Origin: Streptomyces caeruleatus
GTDB taxonomy: Bacteria; Actinomycetota; Actinomycetes; Streptomycetales; Streptomycetaceae
DNA length: 64,000 nt
Direction: 5' to 3'
Assembly: GCF_001514235.1 (NCBI RefSeq)
Contig: NZ_KQ948928.1
Span: 372,001-436,000 of the forward strand
Positions 8,073-16,146 of this stretch are shown piece by piece. The first letter of the stretch is position 1, and the number at the start of each line of letters is the position of its first letter. Below the pieces are notes generated by a model, which worked only from the letters and a program-made list of their open reading frames with translations, had not been told where the DNA came from and did no database searches. The translations under genes and the position numbers were made by a program.

Positions 8073-9086
8073 TCACAGGATTTTGTGCTGGACCATGATC
8101 GAGAGCACCAGCGCGCCCGGCAGCAGCGGTACCCAGACCGTCAGGACGCGGTAGCCGATGACGGTGGCCGCGGCCAGGCCCGTCGGGGCGCCGAAGGTCA
8201 CCATCGTGAACACGAGGGCCGCGTCCACGGGGCCGATGCCGCCCGGCGCGGGCACGGCGCCGGCCGCCGTGCTGGCGAGGAGGGAGGCGAGCACCACCTG
8301 CGTCCAGGACAGCGGCAGCCCGAGCGCGAAGCCGACCGAGGCGATCACGCTCGCCTGGAGCAGCGGGGTGGCGGCGGCCCCGCCCCAGAGGGCGAGGACG
8401 CGGCTGGGCCGGGTGTGCAGGATCCGCGCGTCGGTCAGGGCGGTGCGCAGGAAGCACAGGAGGGGGCGCCGCAGTGGCCGTACGGCTGTCACGAACACGC
8501 CTGCCGTGCCGAGGCCGAGCGCCACGCCTCCGGCGACCATGAGCAACGTCCGCTCGTCCGGGACGAGTTCGCCGAGGTGCAGCAGCTCGGGGAAGGCCGC
8601 GAGGAAGGCGAGCAGCACCGCTGTCTTCGCGATCGGTTTGACCAGCGAGTACAGGGCGAGTGACGCGGTGGCCCGGGCCAGGGGGATGCCGCGGTTCTGC
8701 AGGAAGCGCAGGGTGACGGCATGGGCGCCCAGCCCGGCCGGGAGGACCTGGTTGGCGGCGCCGGCCGCGAACTGCGACGCCAGCAGCAGGCCCGGCGGGA
8801 GCCGCTCCGGCAGGGCGCCCTGGCGCACGACCGCGGCGATCACCCAGCCCATGCAGGTGAAGAACAGGCCGGCCAGCAGCCAGCCCGGGTCGGCGGAGGC
8901 GAGCCGGGCGGCGCCGTCGCGGACGGTGGGCCAGTCGGTCACCGCCCATGCCCCGATCAGCAGGAGCGGGAGCAGCGTCAGGGCGTGGCGGGCGAGCCGG
9001 GCGGGGGAGAGGCGGGAACAGGCGGGAGCGGGGACGGAGCGGGCGGGCAGCGACTGGGGGAGGTCGCTGAGCGGGAGCGAGGACAC
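8073..9086 (-). CDS. YbhN/UPF0104-like integral membrane protein (lysylphosphatidylglycerol synthase TM region)
   Basis: A 337-residue multi-pass membrane protein resembling the flippase-like part of MprF and the UPF0104 family. After a proline-rich cytoplasmic start, hydrophobic helices begin near residue 34. The family block GAANQVLPAGLGAHAVTLRFL and the later GAVPAPGGIGPVDAALV are present. Such proteins move or synthesise lipid-linked compounds in the membrane; the substrate here cannot be told. It lacks the soluble synthase domain of full MprF. It is convergent with the phosphatase gene. Confidence 0.85.
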   Translation of the reverse strand: MSSLPLSDLPQSLPARSVPAPACSRLSPARLARHALTLLPLLLIGAWAVTDWPTVRDGAARLASADPGWLLAGLFFTCMGWVIAAVVRQGALPERLPPGLLLASQFAAGAANQVLPAGLGAHAVTLRFLQNRGIPLARATASLALYSLVKPIAKTAVLLAFLAAFPELLHLGELVPDERTLLMVAGGVALGLGTAGVFVTAVRPLRRPLLCFLRTALTDARILHTRPSRVLALWGGAAATPLLQASVIASVGFALGLPLSWTQVVLASLLASTAAGAVPAPGGIGPVDAALVFTMVTFGAPTGLAAATVIGYRVLTVWVPLLPGALVLSIMVQHKIL

Positions 9087-9324
9087 GGCGCGGTCGTCCT
9101 TCCGCGTCCTGACCGCGCGGAGGCGGGGCGGACGGCTAGGGCCTGGCGGGCGAGGCAGGAGGGGACGACGGAAACGTGCCCGTCCGGTATGACGTCGCGG
9201 TGTCCGGAAACCGAAGCGACGTCGGCGGGCGGGCGACGTGACCGGGATTTGGTCTATGCCCGATCCGCTCGGCCCCGAACCCCGGTTCGGTTACCGCGCC
9301 GCCCGCTCCGCGTTCCTGCCCTGC

Positions 9325-9393
9325 CCCTCACCGCATCCAGCGCCCGTCCCTCACCGCATCCAGCGCCCGTCCCTCACCGCATCCAGTGCCCCG
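9325..9393. repeat. Three tandem 23-bp repeats overlapping the stop codon of the 766-residue gene
   Basis: Units start at 9325, 9348 and 9371, each beginning CCCTCACCGCATCCAG. The third copy carries the real stop codon (9374-9376, minus strand) and last codons of the upstream gene. The two downstream copies therefore repeat the end of the gene including TGA. The rest of 9087-9324 shows no gene; it is the promoter side of the membrane protein. Confidence 0.85.
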
Positions 9394-11674
9394 TCGTACT
9401 CCACCCCAGGAACCGGCGTGCGCGTCCGCCGTCCGCCGTTCCGTCGTCGTCGAAGGCGCCGCCCTCGGCCGTCAGGGCCAGGCCCGCCAAGGCAGGGGCC
9501 AGCCGGGTCGCCACGTGGGCGGGGTGGCGGGCCGTCTCCTCGGCGAGTCCGGCGAGGAAGCGGCGCTGTTCGGCGGGCGGGCACAGGGACAGGTGGAACA
9601 GCATCTGGCGCCAGGCGTAGGCCGCGTCCTTGATGGTGGGCAGCGGGCGCCGGTTGTTCTGCACCCGGGCCGTCAGCCGGCACACGGCGGCGAAGCAGCG
9701 GTGCGCCAGGTCGGCGAAGCCCGGCTGTGGGGCGATCTCCACCCGGTTGACCAGCGTGGCCAGGTTGTGCGTGGTGAGGATCTGCGCCTGCTCGATCACC
9801 GTGCCGTTCGCCGCCACGGACCAGGACCGGGACGAGGCCGCCCCGGCCCGCTCCGCGCACAGCCGCGCGAAACCGGCAGAGGTCCGGGCGCCGTGGGAAC
9901 GGCTCAGCGCGGCGCCCCTCTCGGTGATCGCGAGGTTGCGGATCGCCCCGTAGTCGATGCCGTAGTAGCGCTCGTACAGCGTGCCGCCGAGCAACTCGCC
10001 CGCGATCCGCGCCGCGGTGAGGAACTTCGGGCTGAACGTGCCCATGAAGATGTCGGCGGCCAGCTCCTCCACGAACGGCGCGCCCAGGTCGCACTGGCGG
10101 GCGAGCACGCCGAGCTCGCGGACGAGGGGGTTGGGCAGGATCGTGCCCGGGAAGGCCTGCACGGCCAGCTCGCCCAGCTGCCGCAGCACGGTGAGCGCGC
10201 CTTCCTCGTCCGTCTTGCCGATGACGGCGGACCGCTGCCCGGACACCGCCCGCACCCAGGGCAACTCCTCCACGCGCACCTGACGTTCCAGGTTGACCAG
10301 GAGCAGGGAGCGGCGGTTGCCGAAGGCCCGGTAGTTCGCGGCCATCAGGGCCCGCAGCGCCTCGTCGCGGTACGCCCGCGCGGTCGTGGCGGCGACCAGC
10401 TGCGGGACCAGCTCGGCCATGACCTCGGCGGACGGGACGACACCCCGCTCCACGAGCGTGCCGAGCGGCGCGCTCAGCGCGGCCTCGACGACCTGCCGGA
10501 GCACCGGCGGGACCTGAGCCCCGGCGGGCAACCCCGTCTCCTGCCCCTCCCGCTGCGTGACGGGCGTCAGCAGCGGCGGGACGTCGGTGATGCCCGTGTC
10601 CTGGGGCAGCTCGGCGAGCCGGCGCAGCATCAGCTGGGCCAGCGCGTGATGGGAGGGGAGCGCCGCCTGGCGTGTCTGCTGCCGGCGCAGGGCCGTGTGC
10701 GGCGCGGAGCCGGGCAGGCCGCGGCGGCGCACCATGGACTGAACCGCGTGCCGCAGCAGACCGAGCCGGCGCGCGTCCAGCGGCCGTCCGGCGACGGTCT
10801 CCTCCAGCGCGCCGCGCAGAATGCCCAGGTTGTGCTTGGGGCTGCGGTGCTTGGTGCAGCGGGTGTGCTCCGCGGCCAGCAGCCGGTAGCGGGCCAGCAG
10901 GTCGGCGCCGCGCGCCAACCAGTCGGCGTCCGGGGCGAGTTCGAGCACCCGGCCGTCCCGCGCCGTCCGCAGCCAGTGCACGAGCAGCTCGTCGCCGAAC
11001 GGCTGCCATACGGAGAGCGCCTCGCGCTGGGCCTCGACGGCCGCGTTGGGGCGTCGCCGTACGAGGGTGTCGACGGCGTCGGAGACGGTGTTGCGGTGCA
11101 CGGCGACGGGGTCCGGCGCGGGGCCGTCCGCCGGGCGGGGCAGGAAGCGCAGCCGGTCGGCGAACGGCTCCAGTTCCGCCGCGAGATCCAGCGCCGCGCC
11201 CGTCGCCCCGTGCCGCACCAGCCAGGCCACGGTGAGCAGCGCGGCCTCCTCGGGCAGGCCGACCGTGTAGTGGCCGTCGTCCAGCCGCGCCCACAGCCAG
11301 GCGAGCCCCGCTTCGGTCAGACCGTGGGCGAAGAGCGCGCGCCGCTCGGCGGGCACCCCGAAGCTCCGGGCCGCCTCGGTCTCGTACGGCTGGAGGGGCC
11401 CGCCCGCGCCGGGCGTCCCGGTCGCGAAGCCGCCCCGGATCACCTCGGGCGTCACCCAGGCCGGCAGCCCGACCACCGGGGTGCGCGAACCGACCCTCAG
11501 CCGGCCGGCGGCCATCCCCGCGAGAACCGCACGCCAGCGCTGCCCGCGCTCCTCGGCCCGGCGCCGGGTGGCGGGGTCGTGGTGGGTCAGCGCGGTCGTG
11601 AAGGCCTTGGCCAGCTGGGCCGCCAGGTAGGACGGGGCCGCGACGAGGGGCTGCTGCTCAGCGTTGTCGTTCAT
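9374..11674 (-). CDS. Unrecognised 766-residue protein encoded directly behind two tRNA-like RNAs
   Basis: I recognise no domain. The protein is mostly alpha-helical by composition and rich in Arg, Leu and Ala. Basic patches include TRCTKHRSPKHN near residues 285-296 and MVRRRGLPGSAPHTALRRQQ near 330, compatible with nucleic-acid binding. The best-conserved-looking block is NYRAFGNRRSLLLVNLERQVRVEELPWV in the middle. No Walker, HEPN, nuclease or MIDAS motif was found. The ATG at 11674 lies only 3 nt after the 3' end of the proximal tRNA-like RNA, with no room for a separate ribosome-binding site. That suggests translation from a processed, nearly leaderless mRNA, or regulation by the RNA structure. 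Its physical fusion to these RNAs suggests that it binds or handles them, as Ro60 does Y RNAs; no sequence similarity to Ro60 is claimed. Confidence 0.8.
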   Translation of the reverse strand: MNDNAEQQPLVAAPSYLAAQLAKAFTTALTHHDPATRRRAEERGQRWRAVLAGMAAGRLRVGSRTPVVGLPAWVTPEVIRGGFATGTPGAGGPLQPYETEAARSFGVPAERRALFAHGLTEAGLAWLWARLDDGHYTVGLPEEAALLTVAWLVRHGATGAALDLAAELEPFADRLRFLPRPADGPAPDPVAVHRNTVSDAVDTLVRRRPNAAVEAQREALSVWQPFGDELLVHWLRTARDGRVLELAPDADWLARGADLLARYRLLAAEHTRCTKHRSPKHNLGILRGALEETVAGRPLDARRLGLLRHAVQSMVRRRGLPGSAPHTALRRQQTRQAALPSHHALAQLMLRRLAELPQDTGITDVPPLLTPVTQREGQETGLPAGAQVPPVLRQVVEAALSAPLGTLVERGVVPSAEVMAELVPQLVAATTARAYRDEALRALMAANYRAFGNRRSLLLVNLERQVRVEELPWVRAVSGQRSAVIGKTDEEGALTVLRQLGELAVQAFPGTILPNPLVRELGVLARQCDLGAPFVEELAADIFMGTFSPKFLTAARIAGELLGGTLYERYYGIDYGAIRNLAITERGAALSRSHGARTSAGFARLCAERAGAASSRSWSVAANGTVIEQAQILTTHNLATLVNRVEIAPQPGFADLAHRCFAAVCRLTARVQNNRRPLPTIKDAAYAWRQMLFHLSLCPPAEQRRFLAGLAEETARHPAHVATRLAPALAGLALTAEGGAFDDDGTADGGRARRFLGWSTTGHWMR

Positions 11675-11677
11675 AAG

Positions 11678-11749
11678 CCGACGTGGCAGGTTCCGCCCCC
11701 GCGCCCTCCGGGTCCCGAGCCCGGTGCTCTGCTGCTGAGCTACACGTCG
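11678..11749 (-). ncRNA. tRNA-like RNA with CGG anticodon loop (proximal copy)
   Basis: A 72-nt cloverleaf, 5' to 3' from 11749 to 11678. The acceptor stem CGACGTG/CACGTCG is perfect. The D arm is GCTC, loop AGCAGCA, GAGC. The anticodon arm is CCGGG, loop CTCGGGA, CCCGG, giving anticodon CGG at 11717-11715 with G after it, as in tRNA-Pro. The variable loop is AGGGC and the T stem GCGGG/CCTGC has one G-U pair. The T loop is GGCGGAA instead of the universal TTC-R-A type, and the D loop lacks the GG pair, so the normal elbow cannot form. No CCA is encoded. It is therefore a tRNA mimic rather than an ordinary tRNA. Confidence 0.75.
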
Positions 11750-11752
11750 AGG

Positions 11753-11824
11753 CCGACGTGGCAGGTGCTGCCCCTGCGCCCTCCGGGATTACAGCCCGGT
11801 GCTCTGCTGTTGAGCTACACGTCG
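11753..11824 (-). ncRNA. tRNA-like RNA with GTA anticodon loop (distal copy)
   Basis: A 72-nt cloverleaf from 11824 to 11753, separated from the next copy by 3 nt. It shares 63 of 72 positions with it. Acceptor stem, D stem, anticodon stem and variable loop are identical. The D loop is AACAGCA and the anticodon loop CTGTAAT, giving anticodon GTA at 11792-11790 followed by A, as in tRNA-Tyr. The T stem is a perfect GCAGG/CCTGC but the T loop is GGCAGCA. A real bacterial tRNA-Tyr has a long variable arm and this does not. Differences between the copies fall almost only in the loops. Confidence 0.75.
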
Positions 11825-11830
11825 ACGAAG

Positions 11831-11864
11831 ACCGACGGTAGACGTCGGTGCGATCACCTTACAA
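11831..11864 (-). promoter_or_regulatory. Candidate promoter and operator for the tRNA-like operon
   Basis: On the minus strand a TTGTAA hexamer (11864-11859) and TACCGT (11840-11835) are 18 bases apart, which would start transcription just before the distal tRNA-like RNA. An inverted repeat ACCGAC/GTCGGT (11831-11849) overlaps the -10. The rest of 11865-11942 holds no gene. Confidence 0.4.
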
Positions 11865-11942
11865 ACGGGTTTTCCGTCGGTCGCCGCGTGTGAGTCGACA
11901 CCCTGCGCGCGGCCGCCGTGGCCAACAAGGGGCTGAAGGTGG

Positions 11943-12788
11943 TCAAGCGTCCAGCGCCCGGTGCTCGGGAGCCACCTCGCCCAGGCGCTCGTACACCCAG
12001 GGGTCGTCACGGGGGGCCAGATTGCGGGTGTGTGCGGTGAGCAGGGAACGGACCTTCCGCCGGGCTTCGAGGACAGTGAGGTCGCCCGTCCGGTGGCGGT
12101 TCAGGATGCCGTGGACCCTGGCCAGTTCGTCGTCCTTCCCCACGTCCGACAGCACGTCCGACAGCACGGAGGCGTCCTTGTCCACGGCGTCTGCCCGCGA
12201 CACCTCGCTTCCGGACGCGACGCCGGAGAAGAGGCGGGCCGCCGCCCCGCGGACGAGGACTTCGCAGCGCAGGAGGGCGGGGGCCGCCGAGGCGGCGCCC
12301 AGGGCGAGGCGTTCGGCGCGGGCGAGCACCAGCGCGGTCTGCTGGTGGGAGTCCTCGCCGGCGTACACGGCGCTCAGGTCGACGAGGGCCTCCAGGGCTC
12401 TGGGATGGTTCCCGGCCCGCTGGAACAGTTCGGCGGCATGCTGCAACAGGTGGACCGCGGTGGCCGGATCGTCGAGCCGCTGGGCCCGGTAGGCGGCGTT
12501 GGCGTGGTCGCGTGCCGCGTTGCCGTGGTCGCCGATCGCTTCCCACAAGGCTGCCGCTCGGCGGTAGAGATCGAGCGCCGTCCTGTCGTTGCCCGCGTCC
12601 TCCTCGGCCAGGCCCCGTGCGTTGAGCGCCATGGCGCGCACCTTGGGCGTGCTCCGGTGTTCTGCCAGGTCCGCCGCCATGCGACCCCACCGCAAGGCGC
12701 CGGCGATGTCCTCCGCCCGGCGGGCCGTACGGCAGTTGTTGATCGCGACGGGCACGGCCGCCGCCGGCTGCCCCGTGGAGGTGAGCAC
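11943..12788 (-). CDS. C-terminal TPR part of the frameshifted protease/NB-ARC/TPR protein
   Basis: About 281 residues of helical repeats with TPR-like spacing, such as ALNARGLAEEDAGNDRTALDLYRRAAALWEAIGDHGNAA. They continue the TPR region of the gene upstream but in the -1 frame. It could be translated separately from GTG 12788, because GGGGGAAAGGG (12806-12796) sits 7 nt upstream and looks like a strong ribosome-binding site. The simpler reading is that it is the displaced C-terminus of one 1230-residue protein. It ends at 11943, 118 bases before the tRNA-like pair on the same strand. Confidence 0.7.
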   Translation of the reverse strand: MLTSTGQPAAAVPVAINNCRTARRAEDIAGALRWGRMAADLAEHRSTPKVRAMALNARGLAEEDAGNDRTALDLYRRAAALWEAIGDHGNAARDHANAAYRAQRLDDPATAVHLLQHAAELFQRAGNHPRALEALVDLSAVYAGEDSHQQTALVLARAERLALGAASAAPALLRCEVLVRGAAARLFSGVASGSEVSRADAVDKDASVLSDVLSDVGKDDELARVHGILNRHRTGDLTVLEARRKVRSLLTAHTRNLAPRDDPWVYERLGEVAPEHRALDA

Positions 12789-12796
12789 GTGATCGC

Positions 12797-15637
12797 CCTT
12801 TCCCCCGCCGCGAGCGACTCGGCCCACTTCTCCTCGTCCCACAGGATGAGGCTGAGCATGAACTCCGCGTCGGCGACCCGGTCGGTCAGGCCGTACTCCC
12901 GGGCGATTCCGGCGGCCTGCCGCGCGGCGTCCGCCGCCTGGGCCGCCGCTCCGGCCGAGCGCAGGGTGTCGCCGTTGAGCAGGCACGCCTTCACGGCCTC
13001 CGCGGGCCGGTTCTGTCGCAGCTGCAGCGCGATGCGGTCGTCGTTGACTCCGACGATGGCGTCCAGTTCGCCGCGCGCGGTGTAGAGGACGTGCAGGCCG
13101 ATCGCCAGGTCGGTGGCCAGGTCCAGCCACTCGTTCTCCTGCGCGAGGCGCTGGGCGGCATGGAAGCGGGTGGGATCGAGCTCGCCGGACAGCTGCGCCC
13201 CGTGCTCCAGGTTGGTGATCTCCGTCAGCCGGGCGGACAGATACGACACGGAGGAGCGCTGGAACTCGCGTACGACGTCCGGCGGTTCGTCCTCCTCCAG
13301 TCGCTCCAGCGCGAACAGCCGCACCAGGTCGAACAGCCGGAACGTCGCGAGCAACTCCCCGGCCGGCATGCGGACCAGGTCCCGGAGGGCGAGGCTGCGG
13401 TCCACCAGCCGGTTGAGCAGGAGCTCCTGGGGCAGGGCGGGAGCGCTGAGACAGTGTCCGAGTTCGGCCCCGGTCACCGCCGCCCCGGGAGCCGCGGTGA
13501 CCAGACGCAGGATCCGGCGCGCCGCGGGGTCCAGGGCGTCGTGGCTGAGCCGGATCGCGAGCCGGACGGCACGATCCCCGTAGGCGAGGGCGTCGAGTCG
13601 CGCCGACTCCTCCTCCAGGAGCTGGACGAGGTACGAAGGCTGCGGCCCCGAAGGCTGCGAGAGGCGCGCGCCGACGATGCGCAGCGCCAGGGGCAGGTCC
13701 GCGCACAGATGAGCCAGCAGGTGCAGCGCGGCCATGTGCCCGTCGTCGTCGGCCGAGTGGTCGCCCCCTTCCGAGCAGCGCGCGAGGACCTCGACCGACG
13801 CGGCCCGTTCCAGCGGCCCGACCTCGAACGCGAGCCCTCGATCCGCGTAGTCCTGGGCGCGGTCGCGTGAGGTGACGATGACGCCGCAGCCCGCCGGAGC
13901 CTTGACGAACGGCCTTACGTGGGCGGCGTCCCGGGCGTTGTCCAGAAGGAGCAGGACGCGTCGGTCGCGCAGGTGCGCGGTGAGCGAGGCGACCAGGCGG
14001 ACGTCGTCCATGGCCTCCGCGCCCAGATCGACACCCAGGGCCTCGGAGACCACCCGGACCACCGTCCGGGCGTTCAGACAGGAGCCCGGGACCAAGCCGT
14101 GGAGGTCCACATGGAGGACCCCGCCGGGGAAGGCCGGGGTGAGGACGCGGGCCGCCTCGACGGCGACGACGGAGGTGCCCACCCCGGGCTGCCCGCACAG
14201 AAACGCGGTCGCCGTGCCGTGCCGCGTCATGTGCCGGTCGACAGCGGCGGCGACGTCCGCGACGAACCGCTCGCGTCCCGCGAGGCACGGGTCGACCGCC
14301 GGCAGTCGGCACATCTGACGGGCCACGGCGGAGAGTTCGGGGCGCCCCGGAACCGGTCCGGCAGGGGAGAAGACCCGGTCTCCGCCGTCCTCGTGCTCTT
14401 CGCCGGTACGCGCCGCGACGGCCGCGGGGTCGAGTGGTACGGGTTCGACCGACGCGGAGCGCAGGGGGGTCAGGTGGTCCGACAGGGCGTGCAGGAAGCC
14501 GGACAGGGGGATCCTGTTCCCGTCCGTCAGGGCCTCGTGTAGAAAGGTACGGCAGGAGGCGGAGAGCTCGGCGAGGACGCCGTCCTCGATCTCCTCGGCG
14601 AGAGTCCGACGCAGGCGGGACAGGAAGGCGCGAGCCGCGTGGACCGAGACCTCGTGGCCGGGGTCCGTGCCGGGCAGCGGTGCCGACCAGCGGTGCACGG
14701 CCTCCTCGTGGTCGGGAAGGCGCGGCAGCAGCACCCTGGGCTCCACACCGCGCAGGCGGAGTCTTCGGCGCAGCCCTTCGAGCTGACGCCCCTCCCAACC
14801 GGTGCCGCACGCACGGGACACGAGATGCGTTACGGCCTCGTCGAGTGCGCCCACGCCTCGACACGATTCGTCGAGGGCCGTGAGGACGAGGCGCGCCTCA
14901 TGGGCCGCTTCCACGGGGCCGACCGCTCCCGACGGGATGCGCCCGACGGGCAGCACGGCGACACTGCCCGCGGACCGGACGACGCCGACCCGGTCGCCGA
15001 GCGTGAGCCGACGCCGTACGGGGACCACCGCGCAGTCCTCGAGCAGCCGGGTGAGGTCCTCGGTCCTGGCGATCCAGACCGAGTTCCGCAGCCAGTCGTC
15101 GGCGCTGTTGTAGCGCGCGGAGACCACTCCGAGGACGAGCCCGTCGTCCCGGCCGTACACCGGCGCGCCGCTCATGCCGCGCATCACGTCGGGGGAGGCC
15201 AGCCTGCCCAGGGCCACGCCGTCGCGCACCGTCCAGCCCCGCCACTCGCCGAGGGCGTACAGGTACGCGTAGTGGTGCCCGGGGTCGTCCACTTCGGCGA
15301 CGCCGTTGATCACGACCTTGGAGTACAGACCCACCGCGTCCGTCGCGGCCCATCCGGCGACCGACTCCCGCAGGGGTTCGGCGCGGCGCAGCACCGCCAG
15401 ATCGTGTACGGCGTCGACGGCCACCACCTGCGAGGGAACGGCAGCCGCCGAACCGTCGAGGGCGTCCGTCAGCACCTCGGAGCCGACTCGGTCACCGCCG
15501 AGATCCGCGACCACGTGCCAGGCCGTGACGAGCACCCGGGGCGCCACCTGGAAGCAGGTGCCCGCGGGCGTGCCGTCGTGCGCGAGGACCCGCCCCAGAC
15601 TCCCCGGGACGGGCGGGTGGCCGGGCGAAAGACTCAT
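12797..15637 (-). CDS. Trypsin-like protease / NB-ARC NTPase, N-terminal part of a frameshifted gene
   Basis: Domains in order: trypsin-like peptidase (about 1-200) with LVTAWHVVADLGG (His), VHDLAVL (Asp) and GMSGAPVYG (Ser); a helical linker (200-420); an NB-ARC STAND ATPase (about 440-720) with LLLLDNA Walker B, GCGVIVTSR and LPLALRIVGARL; then TPR-like helices. Walker A reads GQPGVGTS near residue 482, so the usual lysine is threonine. Reading switches frame near 12797-12806 (minus-strand GGGGGAAAGGG); the original frame stays open to 12374 but that tail looks non-coding. Such protease-STAND-TPR proteins are predicted conflict or defence sensors, in which ligand binding to the repeats releases the effector. 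Start ATG 15637 has a GGGGGG-rich ribosome-binding site. Confidence 0.8.
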
Positions 15638-15674
15638 CCCACGCCCCCCGGGTCAGGACTCGGTCCCGCGGCTG

Positions 15675-16016
15675 CTACGGCCGCGTGCTCTCGGTCGGCG
15701 CCCGGTAGGTCATGCGCACCAGCAGCGAGGCCTCCCCTGAGGCGCCGGCCACGATGACATTCCCCTGAGCCGAAAACTTCAACCCGAACTCGACCTCGAC
15801 CTGCTCGGGTGCGGCTGCCCGCTCCCTGAGCCGCGCCACGGCCTGTGCCGCGGAGGTCGCGATCTCCACGACGGCGTCCCGGGCGTGGTCGAAGGAGTCC
15901 ACGACCTGCCGTCCCGCCTCCCGCAGTCTCGAGGTGGGCTCCGAGCCGGGCACGGCCACCGTCTCGACCAGCAGTTCGATCTCGCCCACGCGAACGGGGA
16001 GCAACCGGTTCGTCAT
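15675..16016 (-). CDS. Trypco1 (CU044_2847 family) protein
   Basis: A 113-residue protein resembling the trypsin-co-occurring domain 1 family. It opens LLPVRVGEIELLVET, has a central helix DSFDHARDAVVEIATSAAQAVARL and ends in a beta-rich VEVEFGLKFSAQGNVIVAGASGEASLLVRMTY. This domain is known from gene pairs with trypsin-like proteases in actinobacterial conflict systems. Here it lies 37 bases upstream of the protease/NB-ARC gene on the same strand, matching that association. It may be a regulator or substrate of the protease. Start ATG 16016 is chosen because family members begin about here. Confidence 0.8.
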   Translation of the reverse strand: MTNRLLPVRVGEIELLVETVAVPGSEPTSRLREAGRQVVDSFDHARDAVVEIATSAAQAVARLRERAAAPEQVEVEFGLKFSAQGNVIVAGASGEASLLVRMTYRAPTESTRP

Positions 16017-16146
16017 GGGCACAACCTGCCACACGCGCCGAGGCGCTGTCCGCGGATCAGGAATTCCCCGCGGGCCGGAAGGGTGGTGAATGGTCAAGCC
16101 GTAGGGAGTGTTGACTTTCGGCTGATCGAGCCAGAACATTGCGGAG

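Noticed and set aside
9374..11674. Ro60/TROVE identity for the 766-residue protein
   Set aside because: No MIDAS-type DxSxS motif or recognisable TROVE sequence was found; only the neighbourhood of tRNA-like RNAs is reminiscent.
11678..11824. Ordinary tRNA-Pro and tRNA-Tyr genes
   Set aside because: T loops lack TTC, D loops lack GG, both share one acceptor stem, and the Tyr-type copy has no long variable arm.
12374..12796. Continuation of the protease/NB-ARC frame past the frameshift
   Set aside because: The translation becomes an Arg/Pro/Thr-rich low-complexity string while the other frame shows clear TPR helices, so it is the wrong frame.
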